From an uncultured Opitutia bacterium (lineage in GTDB: Bacteria; Verrucomicrobiota; Verrucomicrobiia; Opitutales; Opitutaceae): DNA of 64,000 nucleotides. The notes under the pieces were generated by a model, which saw nothing but the letters and a program-made list of their open reading frames with translations, was not told the origin of the DNA and did no database searches. Location: assembly GCA_903825285.1 (NCBI GenBank), contig CAIJZY010000014.1:62001-126000 (forward strand), read 5' to 3'. The position numbers were made by a program, and so were the translations under genes. Positions 8,031-16,330 of the stretch are shown one piece after another; position 1 is the first letter of the stretch; the number at the start of each line of letters is the position of its first letter.

Positions 8031-8188
8031 CCGTCACCCTGAGTGAAGACTAAGGATCGCTGTGCCCATTGCACCCGAGCCTACGTTAAATTCCAGACAC
8101 TCCAGCGGCGTCGAGAGAGTGTCTTAGAACTAGCGCGGGCTCGGCGAAGAGGCTAACAGCGATCCTTCGCAGTCGCTCAGGATGACGG
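8031..8188. repeat. REP-like inverted repeat with GTCA(C/T)CCTGAG ends
   Basis: The left end CCGTCACCCTGAGTGA followed by AAGGATCGCTGTG (8031-8064) is matched in inverse by ACAGCGATCCTTCGCAG and TCGCTCAGGATGACGG (about 8156-8188). This ending type (GTCATCCTGAGCGA with AAGGATC) recurs between genes of many environmental bacteria. It separates the convergent ftsY and TonB-receptor genes and may help terminate both. Confidence 0.65.
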
Positions 8189-8212
8189 AAGAGTAGGGTG
8201 GTTTCTTGGGTT

Positions 8213-10333
8213 TCAGAAATCCCACGCCAGACCGCCATAGAGCCCGCGGCGCTCGCCGTACTGTGGCGCGCCCACGCCGATGCCGGAGCCGTCGCGCAGT
8301 TCGTAGACCTCGTCGAACACGTTCACGGCCTCGAGGCGGGCGCGCAGCTTTTCGTGCCGCGCGAACCGGAAGGTGTGCTCAAGCCCGAGGTTGAGCGGAT
8401 GATAGGCCGGCAGCTGGCCGGTGTTGGCGAATCCCCGGCGCAGGCCGCTGCCGTAGAGCAGGTCGGCGTACACGAGCGTGTGATCCAGCGTGTACGAGAG
8501 GCCGGTCGAGGCGGTGAGACGCTGGTCGTGGTCGAGGTAGACGTCATGGGCCGCGATGTACGCCAGCTCATCCGGGTCGAACTGGAACTCGCCGCTGGTG
8601 ATCTCCCGGCCGGTCGCGCGGCTGACCGCGAGGTTGGCGTAGGCGGTGAATTTTTCCCGGGTGTAGTTGACGGAGAACTCCGCGCCGGTCACGCGGCCCG
8701 TGCGGTAGTTGAACGGGGCGAAGATGATCGCCTGCCCGAACTGGCCCTCGTCGAGCTGGTTCCGCGCCCGCTTGAGGTAGCTGTCGAGGGTGAAGGAAAG
8801 CTCGGGGCTGACCTTGTGGCTGAGGCCGAGGTCGAAGTAGTGCGACCGCTCCGCGCGCACGGGGGAGCTGGTCGTGACCGCGGCGGCGTTGGTGGTGCCG
8901 GCGAACCGGGCCACGTCGCCGGTCTGCAGGATCTCCAGCGGCGGCGGCGTGAAATACCGCGCGTAGCCGGCGTGCAGGCTGGTGGCCTCGCTGAGCTTGA
9001 ACACGGCGTTGACGCGCGGGCTGAGCTGGCCCTCGCGGGTGTAGGCATCCACGCCGTCGGCCCGTGCCCCGTAGTTGAGCGTGAGGCGGTCGCCGAGCTT
9101 CCACTCGTCCTGCGCATAGACGCCGTAGAGCCGGCCGCGCTTGCCCTGGTGGTCCGCGAGGGTGAACGGCACGTTGGAGGTCACCGCGCCGCTGTCATCC
9201 GCCGCGAACACCGCCGTCGCGCTGTCCGTGTTGGCGCGGTCCGCCGACACCAACAGCCCGCCGCGCAGGGTGTGGTTGTCACTCGCCGCCCAGCGCGCGT
9301 CGAACTCGAATCCGTTCGAGACGATGTCGCGCCGCACGTCGCTCGCCACGCCGTTGAAGATCAGGTCGCCCACCGGGTCGGGCGTGAAGTGCAGGCGGCT
9401 GGAGCGGTTGAAGACGACGGCCTGGAGGCTCGCCGCGCCGAGGGTCTGCTGGTACGCGACCACGGCGTAGCGGTTGGCCTCGCGCTGGTTCTCGTCCAGC
9501 TGGGCGGAATCGAACGTCGTGACCCCGGGCAGGGTGAAGGCCGGCGACTGGTCCGGGTTGTTGGGGATCTGGAAGCGCGACTCCGAGCCGCTGACGATCA
9601 GGTTGAGCCGGCTGCTGGGGCTGAGCAGCACGGAGAAGTAGCCGAAGCCCTTGAACTGCTCGCTGTGGTCATGGAGCGCCGTAGTCCCGGCGGTGGGGTT
9701 CTCGATGCCGAGGTCGCCGGAGTCGAAGCTGCCGCTCAGATAATAGTCGAGGCGGCCCTGGCTGCCGCCGGTCTCGACGCTGGGACGGAACCGGTCGTGT
9801 GCGCCCCCGTAGAGGGACAGCTCGCTCGCCGCCGCCGTGGCGCCGCTCTTGGTGTGGATGTCCACGACGCCGGAGGTCCGGTAGCCGTACTGCGCCGGCA
9901 GCGACCCGGTCAGGACCGCCATCGTGGAGACGAAGCGCGTGTCGAGCTCCGAGCCGAAGCCGCTGATCCCCTCGGGGAGGAGGACGTCGTTGATGCGGTA
10001 CTGGAGGTTGGCGTGCTCGCCGCGCAGGTGGACCTGCCCGCCGGAGTCCTCCGCGACGCCGGGCACGCGGAGCAGCACCTGGTTGAACGAGGCGTCGGCG
10101 CCCTGCGACTGCGCGGAGATCTGGATCGCGGTTAGCTCGTAGGAGGTCGCGCCGAGGCTGGGGACGATGTCCTCGCGGGCGCGGTCGAGGTGGTCGGTGA
10201 CGATGAATTTCTCAAGCTCGACCGGCGCCTTGTCGGCGGGGGGAGCGGCGGGGTCGGGCGCGGCGGGCGTCTGGGCCCGGAGTCCGACGGCGGTAATAAT
10301 GAGGCAAAGGGAGAATGAGCGGAAAGAGTGCAT
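8213..10333 (-). CDS. TonB-dependent outer-membrane receptor, probably for a metal ligand
   Basis: The 706-residue protein starts with a signal peptide (MHSFRSFSLCLIITAVGLRA) and a proline/alanine-rich linker. The plug domain follows (residues about 35-160: VELEKFIVTDHLDRA as a TonB-box-like region, FNQVLLRVPGVAEDSGGQVHLRGEH, ITDVLLPEG-like NDVLLPEG and GVVDIHTKSG). The rest is a 22-strand barrel of alternating aromatic strands that ends in the terminal phenylalanine of LYGGLAWDF. The C-terminal LEAVNVFDEVYELRDGSGIGVGAPQYG is typical of a clade often found with metal-handling genes. Upstream lie a His-containing small protein and a protein with a CusF-like domain, so copper or another metal is a plausible substrate. 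This is inference. I chose the ATG at 10333 because of the signal peptide. Confidence 0.9.
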   Translation of the reverse strand: MHSFRSFSLCLIITAVGLRAQTPAAPDPAAPPADKAPVELEKFIVTDHLDRAREDIVPSLGATSYELTAIQISAQSQGADASFNQVLLRVPGVAEDSGGQVHLRGEHANLQYRINDVLLPEGISGFGSELDTRFVSTMAVLTGSLPAQYGYRTSGVVDIHTKSGATAAASELSLYGGAHDRFRPSVETGGSQGRLDYYLSGSFDSGDLGIENPTAGTTALHDHSEQFKGFGYFSVLLSPSSRLNLIVSGSESRFQIPNNPDQSPAFTLPGVTTFDSAQLDENQREANRYAVVAYQQTLGAASLQAVVFNRSSRLHFTPDPVGDLIFNGVASDVRRDIVSNGFEFDARWAASDNHTLRGGLLVSADRANTDSATAVFAADDSGAVTSNVPFTLADHQGKRGRLYGVYAQDEWKLGDRLTLNYGARADGVDAYTREGQLSPRVNAVFKLSEATSLHAGYARYFTPPPLEILQTGDVARFAGTTNAAAVTTSSPVRAERSHYFDLGLSHKVSPELSFTLDSYLKRARNQLDEGQFGQAIIFAPFNYRTGRVTGAEFSVNYTREKFTAYANLAVSRATGREITSGEFQFDPDELAYIAAHDVYLDHDQRLTASTGLSYTLDHTLVYADLLYGSGLRRGFANTGQLPAYHPLNLGLEHTFRFARHEKLRARLEAVNVFDEVYELRDGSGIGVGAPQYGERRGLYGGLAWDF

Positions 10334-10428
10334 GGCATGGCTGAGTTGCGGACGGGTGGACGCGCACGGAAAACGTACGCGAAAACGCGCGGCCCGGATG
10401 CGGGCGCGGCGCGGCGACAACGCGGAAC

Positions 10429-10746
10429 TCAGCTGACCGGCGGACCCCGACCGGGCGGATGCAGGTGCCGGGAGGCCGCCAGGGCCACCTCGGCCACCTC
10501 GGGCCGATCCAGCCCGCGCCAGAGCGCGGGCGTGGCGGCCAGCACGGCGGTATCCGGTGCGACCGACACGCCGTGGGCGTACAGCACGACGGCGCAATTG
10601 TCCTCGCTGCCGCCGTCATCGCCGCCGTGGAACCAGTGGTGCAGCTCCGGACTGGCCGATAGGGCCGTCAGGAGCAGCACCAGCGCGACGCCGCCGACCG
10701 CCATCAGGCGTCGGAGAAACTCAAGGTATTGCCGGCGGCGGCGCAT
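10429..10746 (-). CDS. Small membrane-anchored His-rich protein, 105 aa
   Basis: The protein has one N-terminal hydrophobic segment (residues about 13-32, LMAVGGVALVLLLTALSAS) after a strongly basic start (MRRRRQYLEFLRR). A periplasmic tail follows with HHWFHGGDDGGSEDNC, a cluster of histidines, acidic residues and a cysteine that could bind a metal ion. It has no family that I recognise with certainty; short proteins of this build occur beside copper and cobalt TonB receptors (DUF2946-like). It lies between the TonB receptor and the sialidase-like/CusF-like gene, all on the same strand with gaps of about 50-95 bp, so it is probably co-transcribed. Confidence 0.65.
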   Translation of the reverse strand: MRRRRQYLEFLRRLMAVGGVALVLLLTALSASPELHHWFHGGDDGGSEDNCAVVLYAHGVSVAPDTAVLAATPALWRGLDRPEVAEVALAASRHLHPPGRGPPVS

Positions 10747-10799
10747 GTGTCGCGGAAGGTTGCCAATCCGCGCGCGGCGTCAAGCGGAAGTCGACGATG

Positions 10800-12260
10800 T
10801 CAGCGCGTCGGGGCGCCCAGCCACCGGACGCCGAAGATCCACCACGGCGACCCGCGGCGCTCGATGCGGGCGAGCAGCTCGCGGCCGGGCCGGGCCTCGG
10901 CGAGAATGTCGGGCGAGGCGTGGAATTCCATGGTCATCGCTCGCATCACGCCCGGGATCTCCTCGTGGCGGACCAGCAGCACGGCGCGTTCCGGCCGGAC
11001 CTCGATGATCCGGCCCTTGATCGGATAACCCCGCACCGCGGCGGCGTCCTCCTCGTCGCAGGGCACGCAGGGTGCGCGGCCGGCCAGCGTGGACCGGTCG
11101 GGCAGGGTGACGAGCAGCGTGCGCAGCTTTGCAGGGCTGCCGTTGTCACCGAATACCACGGCGAGCTGGGCGGGCGACGCCTCGTAGTCGTGCACGAGCG
11201 TCATCCGCGGCACGGCGGCGAGCGGGGACGGGTCGAGTGCAGCGAGGCGAACGGCGCCACCGAGCTCAGACGCGGGCGTGATCCGACGCAGCCAGAGGCC
11301 GGGCTGCGCGCCACCTTCCAGCCAGGTCACGAGCAGCGTGCCGTCCGCAAGCATGATCACATCCACGCCGCCCCGGGGCTGGCCGAGGTCCACGCGCAGG
11401 GGTGACAGGAAACGATTGCCGGCGTCCGGTGATACAGCCGCCTGCACGCGGGCCTCTCCGCCCATCGTGACGCACCAGGCAATTCCAGCCCGGCCGCCCG
11501 CGCTGGCGAGACGCGGACCTTCGCCGGCCGGCTGCGCTTCTCCAGGAAGGAGGCTCGGACCCGCGGACCATTGATTTCCCTCGAAGCGCATCACCCGGAG
11601 GCCGCCGGTCCCGTCGGTGGCGCGGCTGAAGCCGGCCAGCAGCGCGGTGCCATTGGGAAAGGCCGCCAGTCCCGCCGAGCCTTCGCCGTGTCCGGCGGAC
11701 TCGGCCCGCCGGTCGGCTTGTTCATCACTCAGGCAGCGCGTGAACAGGGATGAGTCGCCGGAGCCGTCGCGCCACGCCGCGAGCACGCGATCGTCGGCCA
11801 GCGCCTGCAGGCTCACGGAGGCGCTGGACGGTCCCCCGCGGGCCAACGGGGCTGGCGGGTTCCAGGTCCGGCCGCGGTCGGTGGATTGGCTGAAGCGGAG
11901 GGACGTTTGATCCGCGTGTCCGGTCTGGATCGTCCAGGCCGCGGTGAGGCGTCCATCGGAAGCGACGGTGAAGGCGGGCTGCCCGGCCGCGAGGTTCGCG
12001 TCCTGCGTGATCGTCCGCGGCGCGCTCCACTCCGCGGCGGCCGCGTCGAGCGTCGCGCAGCGCAGCGCATTTCCGCCCGACGTCGGCTCGATCCACGCAA
12101 GCCAGACGGTGCCGTCGGGCGCGGTGGCGAGGGCGGCGGATCGGTCCGTCGCGTTCGGGGCGGGGACCTCGCGGAGTTTCACGGGCAGGCTCGGCGCAGG
12201 ATCGGCCCGGCCGGCGAGGGCCGGAAGCAGCAGGCAGAGGGCGAGGAGCAGGCGGGCCAT
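10800..12260 (-). CDS. Exported sialidase-fold (BNR-type) protein with C-terminal CusF-like copper-binding domain
   Basis: The 486-residue protein starts with a signal peptide (MARLLLALCLLLPALAGRA). Residues about 25-380 form a beta-propeller of BNR/Asp-box type, seen in phrases such as TAPDGTVWLAWIEP, RFSQSTDRGRTWNPPAPL and SPDAGNRFLSPLRV. The last 95 residues are a separate small domain with GYPIKGRIIEVRPERAVLLV and EIPGVMRAMTMEF. The GxMxAMTMxF pattern is the copper-binding signature of CusF-like and SCO-adjacent domains, with Met residues as ligands. A CVPC pair sits just before it. I infer a periplasmic metal sensor or chaperone rather than a sialidase. The gene lies directly upstream of the small His-rich protein and the TonB receptor. 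Confidence 0.8.
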   Translation of the reverse strand: MARLLLALCLLLPALAGRADPAPSLPVKLREVPAPNATDRSAALATAPDGTVWLAWIEPTSGGNALRCATLDAAAAEWSAPRTITQDANLAAGQPAFTVASDGRLTAAWTIQTGHADQTSLRFSQSTDRGRTWNPPAPLARGGPSSASVSLQALADDRVLAAWRDGSGDSSLFTRCLSDEQADRRAESAGHGEGSAGLAAFPNGTALLAGFSRATDGTGGLRVMRFEGNQWSAGPSLLPGEAQPAGEGPRLASAGGRAGIAWCVTMGGEARVQAAVSPDAGNRFLSPLRVDLGQPRGGVDVIMLADGTLLVTWLEGGAQPGLWLRRITPASELGGAVRLAALDPSPLAAVPRMTLVHDYEASPAQLAVVFGDNGSPAKLRTLLVTLPDRSTLAGRAPCVPCDEEDAAAVRGYPIKGRIIEVRPERAVLLVRHEEIPGVMRAMTMEFHASPDILAEARPGRELLARIERRGSPWWIFGVRWLGAPTR

Positions 12261-12301
12261 GGCGGGAGCGGGGGACGGGTTGGCGGCCCGGGAAATTGGG
12301 A

Positions 12302-13753
12302 TCAACGCGGCGGCTCGTGGGGCGCGCCGGTCTGGCGGCGGCCGAACGCGTCGGAGAACGCGAGGGCGGGGCCCCACCAGCCGTTTTTCCGCAGGAAGTG
12401 AGCCCACCGCGCCGGGCGGATAAGCGAGACGAGCGCCATGAGCACCAGGCCCACGGTGATGAAGCGCAGGGCGAGCCAGCCGACCTGGGCCCAGGAGCTG
12501 CCGCCGGCGAGCAGGATGCCGGCGACGATCGCGAGCGGCAGCCAGAATTTCCAGCGCGTGAACTCGAGCAGGCGCCGCCACCAGGGCGCCGGGGTGGGGC
12601 GAACCGCCGCCGCGCCCCCGGCCGCCTCCTGGTCGAGCAGGCGCCGCAGCGCGGCCGGCGGCTGCTGCAGCCGCCATGCGACGAGCCCGGTCCCGGCGCA
12701 GACGAGCCCGTGGACCAAGGCCCAGCCGCCCACCAGCCACGGGAGTCCCGGGGCCGGGATGTGCCAGGTGTGCGCCATCCACAGCACGACCGAGTCGTAG
12801 GCGCGGAAGAGATCGTCGCCCAGCAGCAGGTACTCGATGAAGAAGCTCTGCAGCGCCGCCCAGATGCCGATGAGCATCCCGCCGAGGCCGATGGCCAGCA
12901 CGTTGAAGCCCAGCAGCTGCACCGTCGTGCCGAAGAGGAAGCCCTGCATGAAGATCGCGAGCATCGGCCGCAGGCGGTTGCCGCCGGGTGACAGGGCCTT
13001 GAGGCCGGAGGAGATGAACGAGACCCACATGACGCGCCCGGGCTGCGAGAGCCCGTAGCCGGCGAAGACCATCATCGCGCCCTGCAGCGCGGAGAGGAAG
13101 GTGCTGCGGAACGGGACCTTCGCGGCGTGCAGCGCGGAGCCGACGCTCATCTCGATCGTCCCGCTGGCGCCGCCGAAGAGCCCGATGCGCGTCCACTCGC
13201 CGAACTCGTCGCAGATCCGCTCGAGCTGCGCGAGCGCACCGGGGTCGGCGGCGTCGATCGTCAGGTCAAAGGGCCGCCCGAGCCGCGTGGCGATCTCGTC
13301 CACCAGCCCCGCGCGCACCGCCATCACCACGATGCGGGGCCGCTGTGCGCAGATCGCCGGCCAGAGCGGCATCAGCCCCTCGCCGCGCGCCTCGAACTTG
13401 GCGAACTCGTCGAGGAGCACGAGCGGCGTGTGCGGCGCGAGTCCGTTGGCCCAGTCCTGCAGGCGATAATAGGTGATCTCGTCGAACCGGTACGGCGGCA
13501 TCCGCGTCTCGTCGCGCACCGCCCACGGCAGCGACTCGCCCGTGGCCAGCAGGCGCAGCTCGTACTCGCCGGCTCCCTCGTCGGGCGCGCGCCGCGTGCC
13601 GGCGGCGGCGAGGAATCCGTCCGTCCGTCCGCCGCGCGCCCGCTGCCGGGCCGCGAGCTCGGCCAGCAGCCGCGTCTTGCCGGAGCCGGGAAGGCCGGTG
13701 ACGGCGATGAGCAGGCCCGGGGCGGCCGCGGCAGTGGACTCACTCTGGGACAT
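12302..13753 (-). CDS. P-loop NTPase (THEP1-like) fused to a polytopic membrane domain
   Basis: The 483-residue protein has two parts. Residues about 10-190 form a small P-loop NTPase: Walker A AVTGLPGSGKTRLL, Walker B-like PLVLLDEFAKFEARGEGL and a late RPRIVVMAVRAGLVDEI strand. This is the pattern of nucleoside-triphosphatases of the THEP1/DUF2478 type. Residues about 195-455 hold six or more hydrophobic segments, including FLSALQGAMMVFAGYGL, QGFLFGTTVQLLGFNVLAIGLGGMLIGIW and two C-terminal helices. The membrane part vaguely recalls an ECF-type S component, but I cannot prove that. The gene lies just upstream of the BNR/CusF-like gene on the same strand, 41 bp away, which suggests an ATP-coupled import role in this locus. 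I chose the ATG at 13753; starts at 13765 and 13780 are possible. Confidence 0.75.
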   Translation of the reverse strand: MSQSESTAAAAPGLLIAVTGLPGSGKTRLLAELAARQRARGGRTDGFLAAAGTRRAPDEGAGEYELRLLATGESLPWAVRDETRMPPYRFDEITYYRLQDWANGLAPHTPLVLLDEFAKFEARGEGLMPLWPAICAQRPRIVVMAVRAGLVDEIATRLGRPFDLTIDAADPGALAQLERICDEFGEWTRIGLFGGASGTIEMSVGSALHAAKVPFRSTFLSALQGAMMVFAGYGLSQPGRVMWVSFISSGLKALSPGGNRLRPMLAIFMQGFLFGTTVQLLGFNVLAIGLGGMLIGIWAALQSFFIEYLLLGDDLFRAYDSVVLWMAHTWHIPAPGLPWLVGGWALVHGLVCAGTGLVAWRLQQPPAALRRLLDQEAAGGAAAVRPTPAPWWRRLLEFTRWKFWLPLAIVAGILLAGGSSWAQVGWLALRFITVGLVLMALVSLIRPARWAHFLRKNGWWGPALAFSDAFGRRQTGAPHEPPR

Positions 13754-13804
13754 GGTTTGCCCCATTCCGTCCGCTGGCATCCCCACGGCAAGCTGGATTG
13801 TGGA

Positions 13805-14020
13805 GATACCGGATACCGGAGTCCGATCCCCGAACATTCATTGCTGGATACTCCAAATCAAAGGGCAGTTCGTCGGTCAAAGCTGGGTCGGGCACTTCGA
13901 TGTTCGAAGTTGGACGCTGGGCGTCCGACGTTCGTCCGGAAAAGCCCGGGCCCGGCACGTGACGCGGCCCAGAAGAATGGCTTGGCTCCCTCCGCTAACC
14001 GGTATGCGGTATTCGGTATT
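13805..14020. repeat. Heptamer-unit inverted repeat in the leader of the CobW-type gene
   Basis: The outer left arm at 13805-13832 reads ATACCGG ATACCGG AGTCCGA. The outer right arm at about 13995-14020 reads AACCGGT ATGCGGT ATTCGGT ATTC and stops 1 bp before the ATG at 14022. Between them, at 13893-13940, lies a second 7-bp array (GATGTTC GAAGTTG GACGCTG GGCGTCC GACGTTC). This fills most of the 268-bp divergent gap. Confidence 0.6.
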
Positions 14021-14021
14021 C

Positions 14022-15170
14022 ATGTCCGCTCCTGACCCAGTTCCCGGTCCGCCGCCGCCCGTCACGGTGCTGTGCGGCTTCCTCGGCGCGGGCAAGACCA
14101 CGCTGCTGCGCCACCTGCTCGGGCAGGCCGCGGGCCGCAGCTGGGCCGCGGTGGTGAACGACGTGGCGGCGGTCAACATTGACGCGCAGCTCGTCGGCCC
14201 GGTGCCCGCGGGCAAGGTGGTCTCGATCGGCAACGGCTGCGTGTGCTGCACCGTGCGCGACACCCTGGCCGAGACGGTCGCGGAGCTCTGCGCGACCGGC
14301 ACCTACGAGCACGTCCTGATCGAGACGACCGGCGTGGCCGAGCCGCGGGCGATCGCGGGGCTGTTCACCCGCCGCAACGCCTTTGGCCGGAGCCTCGGGG
14401 ACTTCGCGAGGCTGCAGGCGCTGGTGACGGTGATTGATGCGCGGCATTTCCTCGACGAGTGGCGGCGCGGGCGCGACCGGCCGCCGCCGGAGCCCGGGAT
14501 GCCGAAGCCGGTCTTTGAGCTGATGGTGGACCAGGCGGAATGCGCCGACGTCCTGCTGCTGAACAAGTGCGACCTGGCCGACGAGGCGGAGCTCGCGCAG
14601 GTCGAGGCCGTCCTCCGGGCGCTGAACCCGCGCGCCGAGATCGTCCGGGCCGAGCGCGGCCAGGTGGCGAGCGAGTTCCTGCTGGACCGGCCGCGGTTCG
14701 ACGCCGCGGCGACACTGGGCGCGGCGCAGTGGATCCGCGTGCTGCAGCCGCCGGCCGGCGGTCAGGCGGTGCGTCCGACCCCGGTCGCGGCGACGCACGA
14801 GGATGTCTATGGGATCCGCAGCCTCGTGTTCGAGTCGCGCCGGCCGTTTGACCGCGAAAAGTTCCTGGCGCTGACCCGGCAGGGGCTGCCCGCGGGGCTG
14901 CTCCGCGCCAAGGGCTTCTTCTGGCTGGCCCAGCAGCCGGCGGACATCGGCTTCCTGTCTGTGGCGGGCGGGGTGGCGCGGACCGAGTTTGTCGGGACCT
15001 GGGTCGCGGAGCTGCGCGAGCGGGGCGTCATCACCGACGCCGAGATCCCCGCGGCGGCCCGCGCCCGCTGGGTGGAGCCGACGGGCGACCGCCGCCAGGA
15101 GCTCGTGTTCATCGGCACCGGCCTTGATGAGGCCGGCTGGCGGCGGACGCTGGAAGGCTGCCTGGCCTGA
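14022..15170 (+). CDS. CobW/CobP47K-family GTP-binding metallochaperone
   Basis: G3E-family GTPases of this type load metals (Zn, Co or Fe) onto client enzymes. The 382-residue protein shows G1 GFLGAGKTTLLRHLL near the start. It also has the metal-binding CxCC motif in GNGCVCCTVRDTL, the G3 region ETTGVAEP, G4 NKCDL and the C-terminal CobW_C domain (GIRSLVFESRRPFDREKF, LLRAKGFFWLAQQP). The His-rich loop typical of Zn-specific members is absent. The gene stands alone, divergent from the NTPase/TonB cluster that may handle metals. I chose the ATG at 14022 (MSAPDPVPG); upstream frame residues translate the repeat. Confidence 0.9.
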   Translation: MSAPDPVPGPPPPVTVLCGFLGAGKTTLLRHLLGQAAGRSWAAVVNDVAAVNIDAQLVGPVPAGKVVSIGNGCVCCTVRDTLAETVAELCATGTYEHVLIETTGVAEPRAIAGLFTRRNAFGRSLGDFARLQALVTVIDARHFLDEWRRGRDRPPPEPGMPKPVFELMVDQAECADVLLLNKCDLADEAELAQVEAVLRALNPRAEIVRAERGQVASEFLLDRPRFDAAATLGAAQWIRVLQPPAGGQAVRPTPVAATHEDVYGIRSLVFESRRPFDREKFLALTRQGLPAGLLRAKGFFWLAQQPADIGFLSVAGGVARTEFVGTWVAELRERGVITDAEIPAAARARWVEPTGDRRQELVFIGTGLDEAGWRRTLEGCLA

Positions 15171-15236
15171 TCGCGGGGCGGATCCGGCCGGGATTTGATT
15201 TGCGGCCGGAAGATTTTTGAAACCCTTTCTATTCTT

Positions 15237-16298
15237 GTGCGTCGAAGCTGCGTGTTTCCAAATTTTCCAGTTAGACCGGGCCGGCTGAGCCAGCCCTTGT
15301 TCGGCATTCTGATCCTTCTCGCCCTGGCTTTGCCGGCGCGGGCGCATCTCGACCTTCCCGACCCGGTGGCGGCCGATTATGACGTGCTGGTCTACAAGGA
15401 CGGCGACCGGCTGAAGGGTCACCTGAAGGAGCGCTCCAGCACGGAGCTCGTGTTCATCTCGGACCGGTTTGGCCGGCTGGTCGTGCCTGTCGCGAACGCG
15501 AAGGTGATCCTGGCCAACGGTGAGGACGACGCGATGGCGGAGGAGCGCGCGCACACCGAGGAGGCCATGGGGCCGTTCTCGATGCGGACCTTTCTCTCGC
15601 TGAAGGCGCTGCGGGCGGAGCTGCAGGACTACTTCGGCCCGTGGCACGGACGTTTCGCCGTTTCGACCCAGACCCAGACGGGCGCGACCGAGCTGAACAG
15701 CGACACGGTCGAGGCGCACCTGCACCGGAAGCTGCCCGACGACAACGTGCAGCTCAACGCCCGCTACGACTTCAGCGAGTCCAACAATGTCACGACCACC
15801 GACGTGATGAAGGCGGACGCGGCCTGGCGCCACGATTTCAAGGACCGGCTGTTCTCGCTCTACGGACCCTCGCTGGAATGGAACCGCGCCTACGCCAACG
15901 CCGGCCGTCCCGCCGACTACTTCCTGCTCCAGCAGGAAATCGGCGGCGGCGTGAACGTCTTCAAGTCGATCCGGCGCAACCTGCGCGTGGGCGTGTCGGA
16001 GAACTTGTTCGACCAGTGGCAGCTCGTGGCGCCCGAGTCGCACAACTCGAAGACCTCGGAGTCGGCGTTCCTCGAGTCGGACATGAAGCTCCCCTGGCAG
16101 ATGACGCTGACCGAGCGCGGCGTGTGGTACTACTCGTTCAACACCGGCCGCGATGGCTGGGAAAACAAGATCGAGCTGGATAAGAAGCTCACCGAGACCT
16201 TCGTCGTCGGCGTGCGCCACGAGGTCCGCTACAACAACCCGGGCCTCACCGTGCAGGACTACTCGCTGCTGAAGCTCCTGATGGGCGTGGATTTTTAG
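15237..16298 (+). CDS. DUF481-like exported beta-barrel protein
   Basis: This is an outer-membrane barrel of the YdiY/DUF481 type with a signal peptide (PLFGILILLALALPARA). The N-terminal module DVLVYKDGDRLKGHLKE to VVPVANAKVILANG is the small beta module that often precedes DUF481. From residue about 130 the sequence alternates aromatic strands (GRFAVSTQTQTGAT, LNARYDFSESNNV, SLYGPSLEWNR, RNLRVGVSENLFDQW, ERGVWYYSFNTG, FVVGVRHEVRYNN) and ends in LLMGVDF. The start is uncertain: no ATG precedes the signal peptide. A GTG at 15237 gives 353 residues and a TTG at 15195 gives 367. It is convergent with the WD40 gene, and the function is unknown. Confidence 0.75.
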   Translation: MRRSCVFPNFPVRPGRLSQPLFGILILLALALPARAHLDLPDPVAADYDVLVYKDGDRLKGHLKERSSTELVFISDRFGRLVVPVANAKVILANGEDDAMAEERAHTEEAMGPFSMRTFLSLKALRAELQDYFGPWHGRFAVSTQTQTGATELNSDTVEAHLHRKLPDDNVQLNARYDFSESNNVTTTDVMKADAAWRHDFKDRLFSLYGPSLEWNRAYANAGRPADYFLLQQEIGGGVNVFKSIRRNLRVGVSENLFDQWQLVAPESHNSKTSESAFLESDMKLPWQMTLTERGVWYYSFNTGRDGWENKIELDKKLTETFVVGVRHEVRYNNPGLTVQDYSLLKLLMGVDF

Positions 16299-16330
16299 GC
16301 GCGAGAAACGCCCGCGACGCGGGACCCCGC

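Noticed and set aside
10334-10597. N-terminal extension of the TonB receptor
   Set aside because: The extension is Arg/Gly-rich and overlaps the small His-rich gene; a proper signal peptide starts at 10333.
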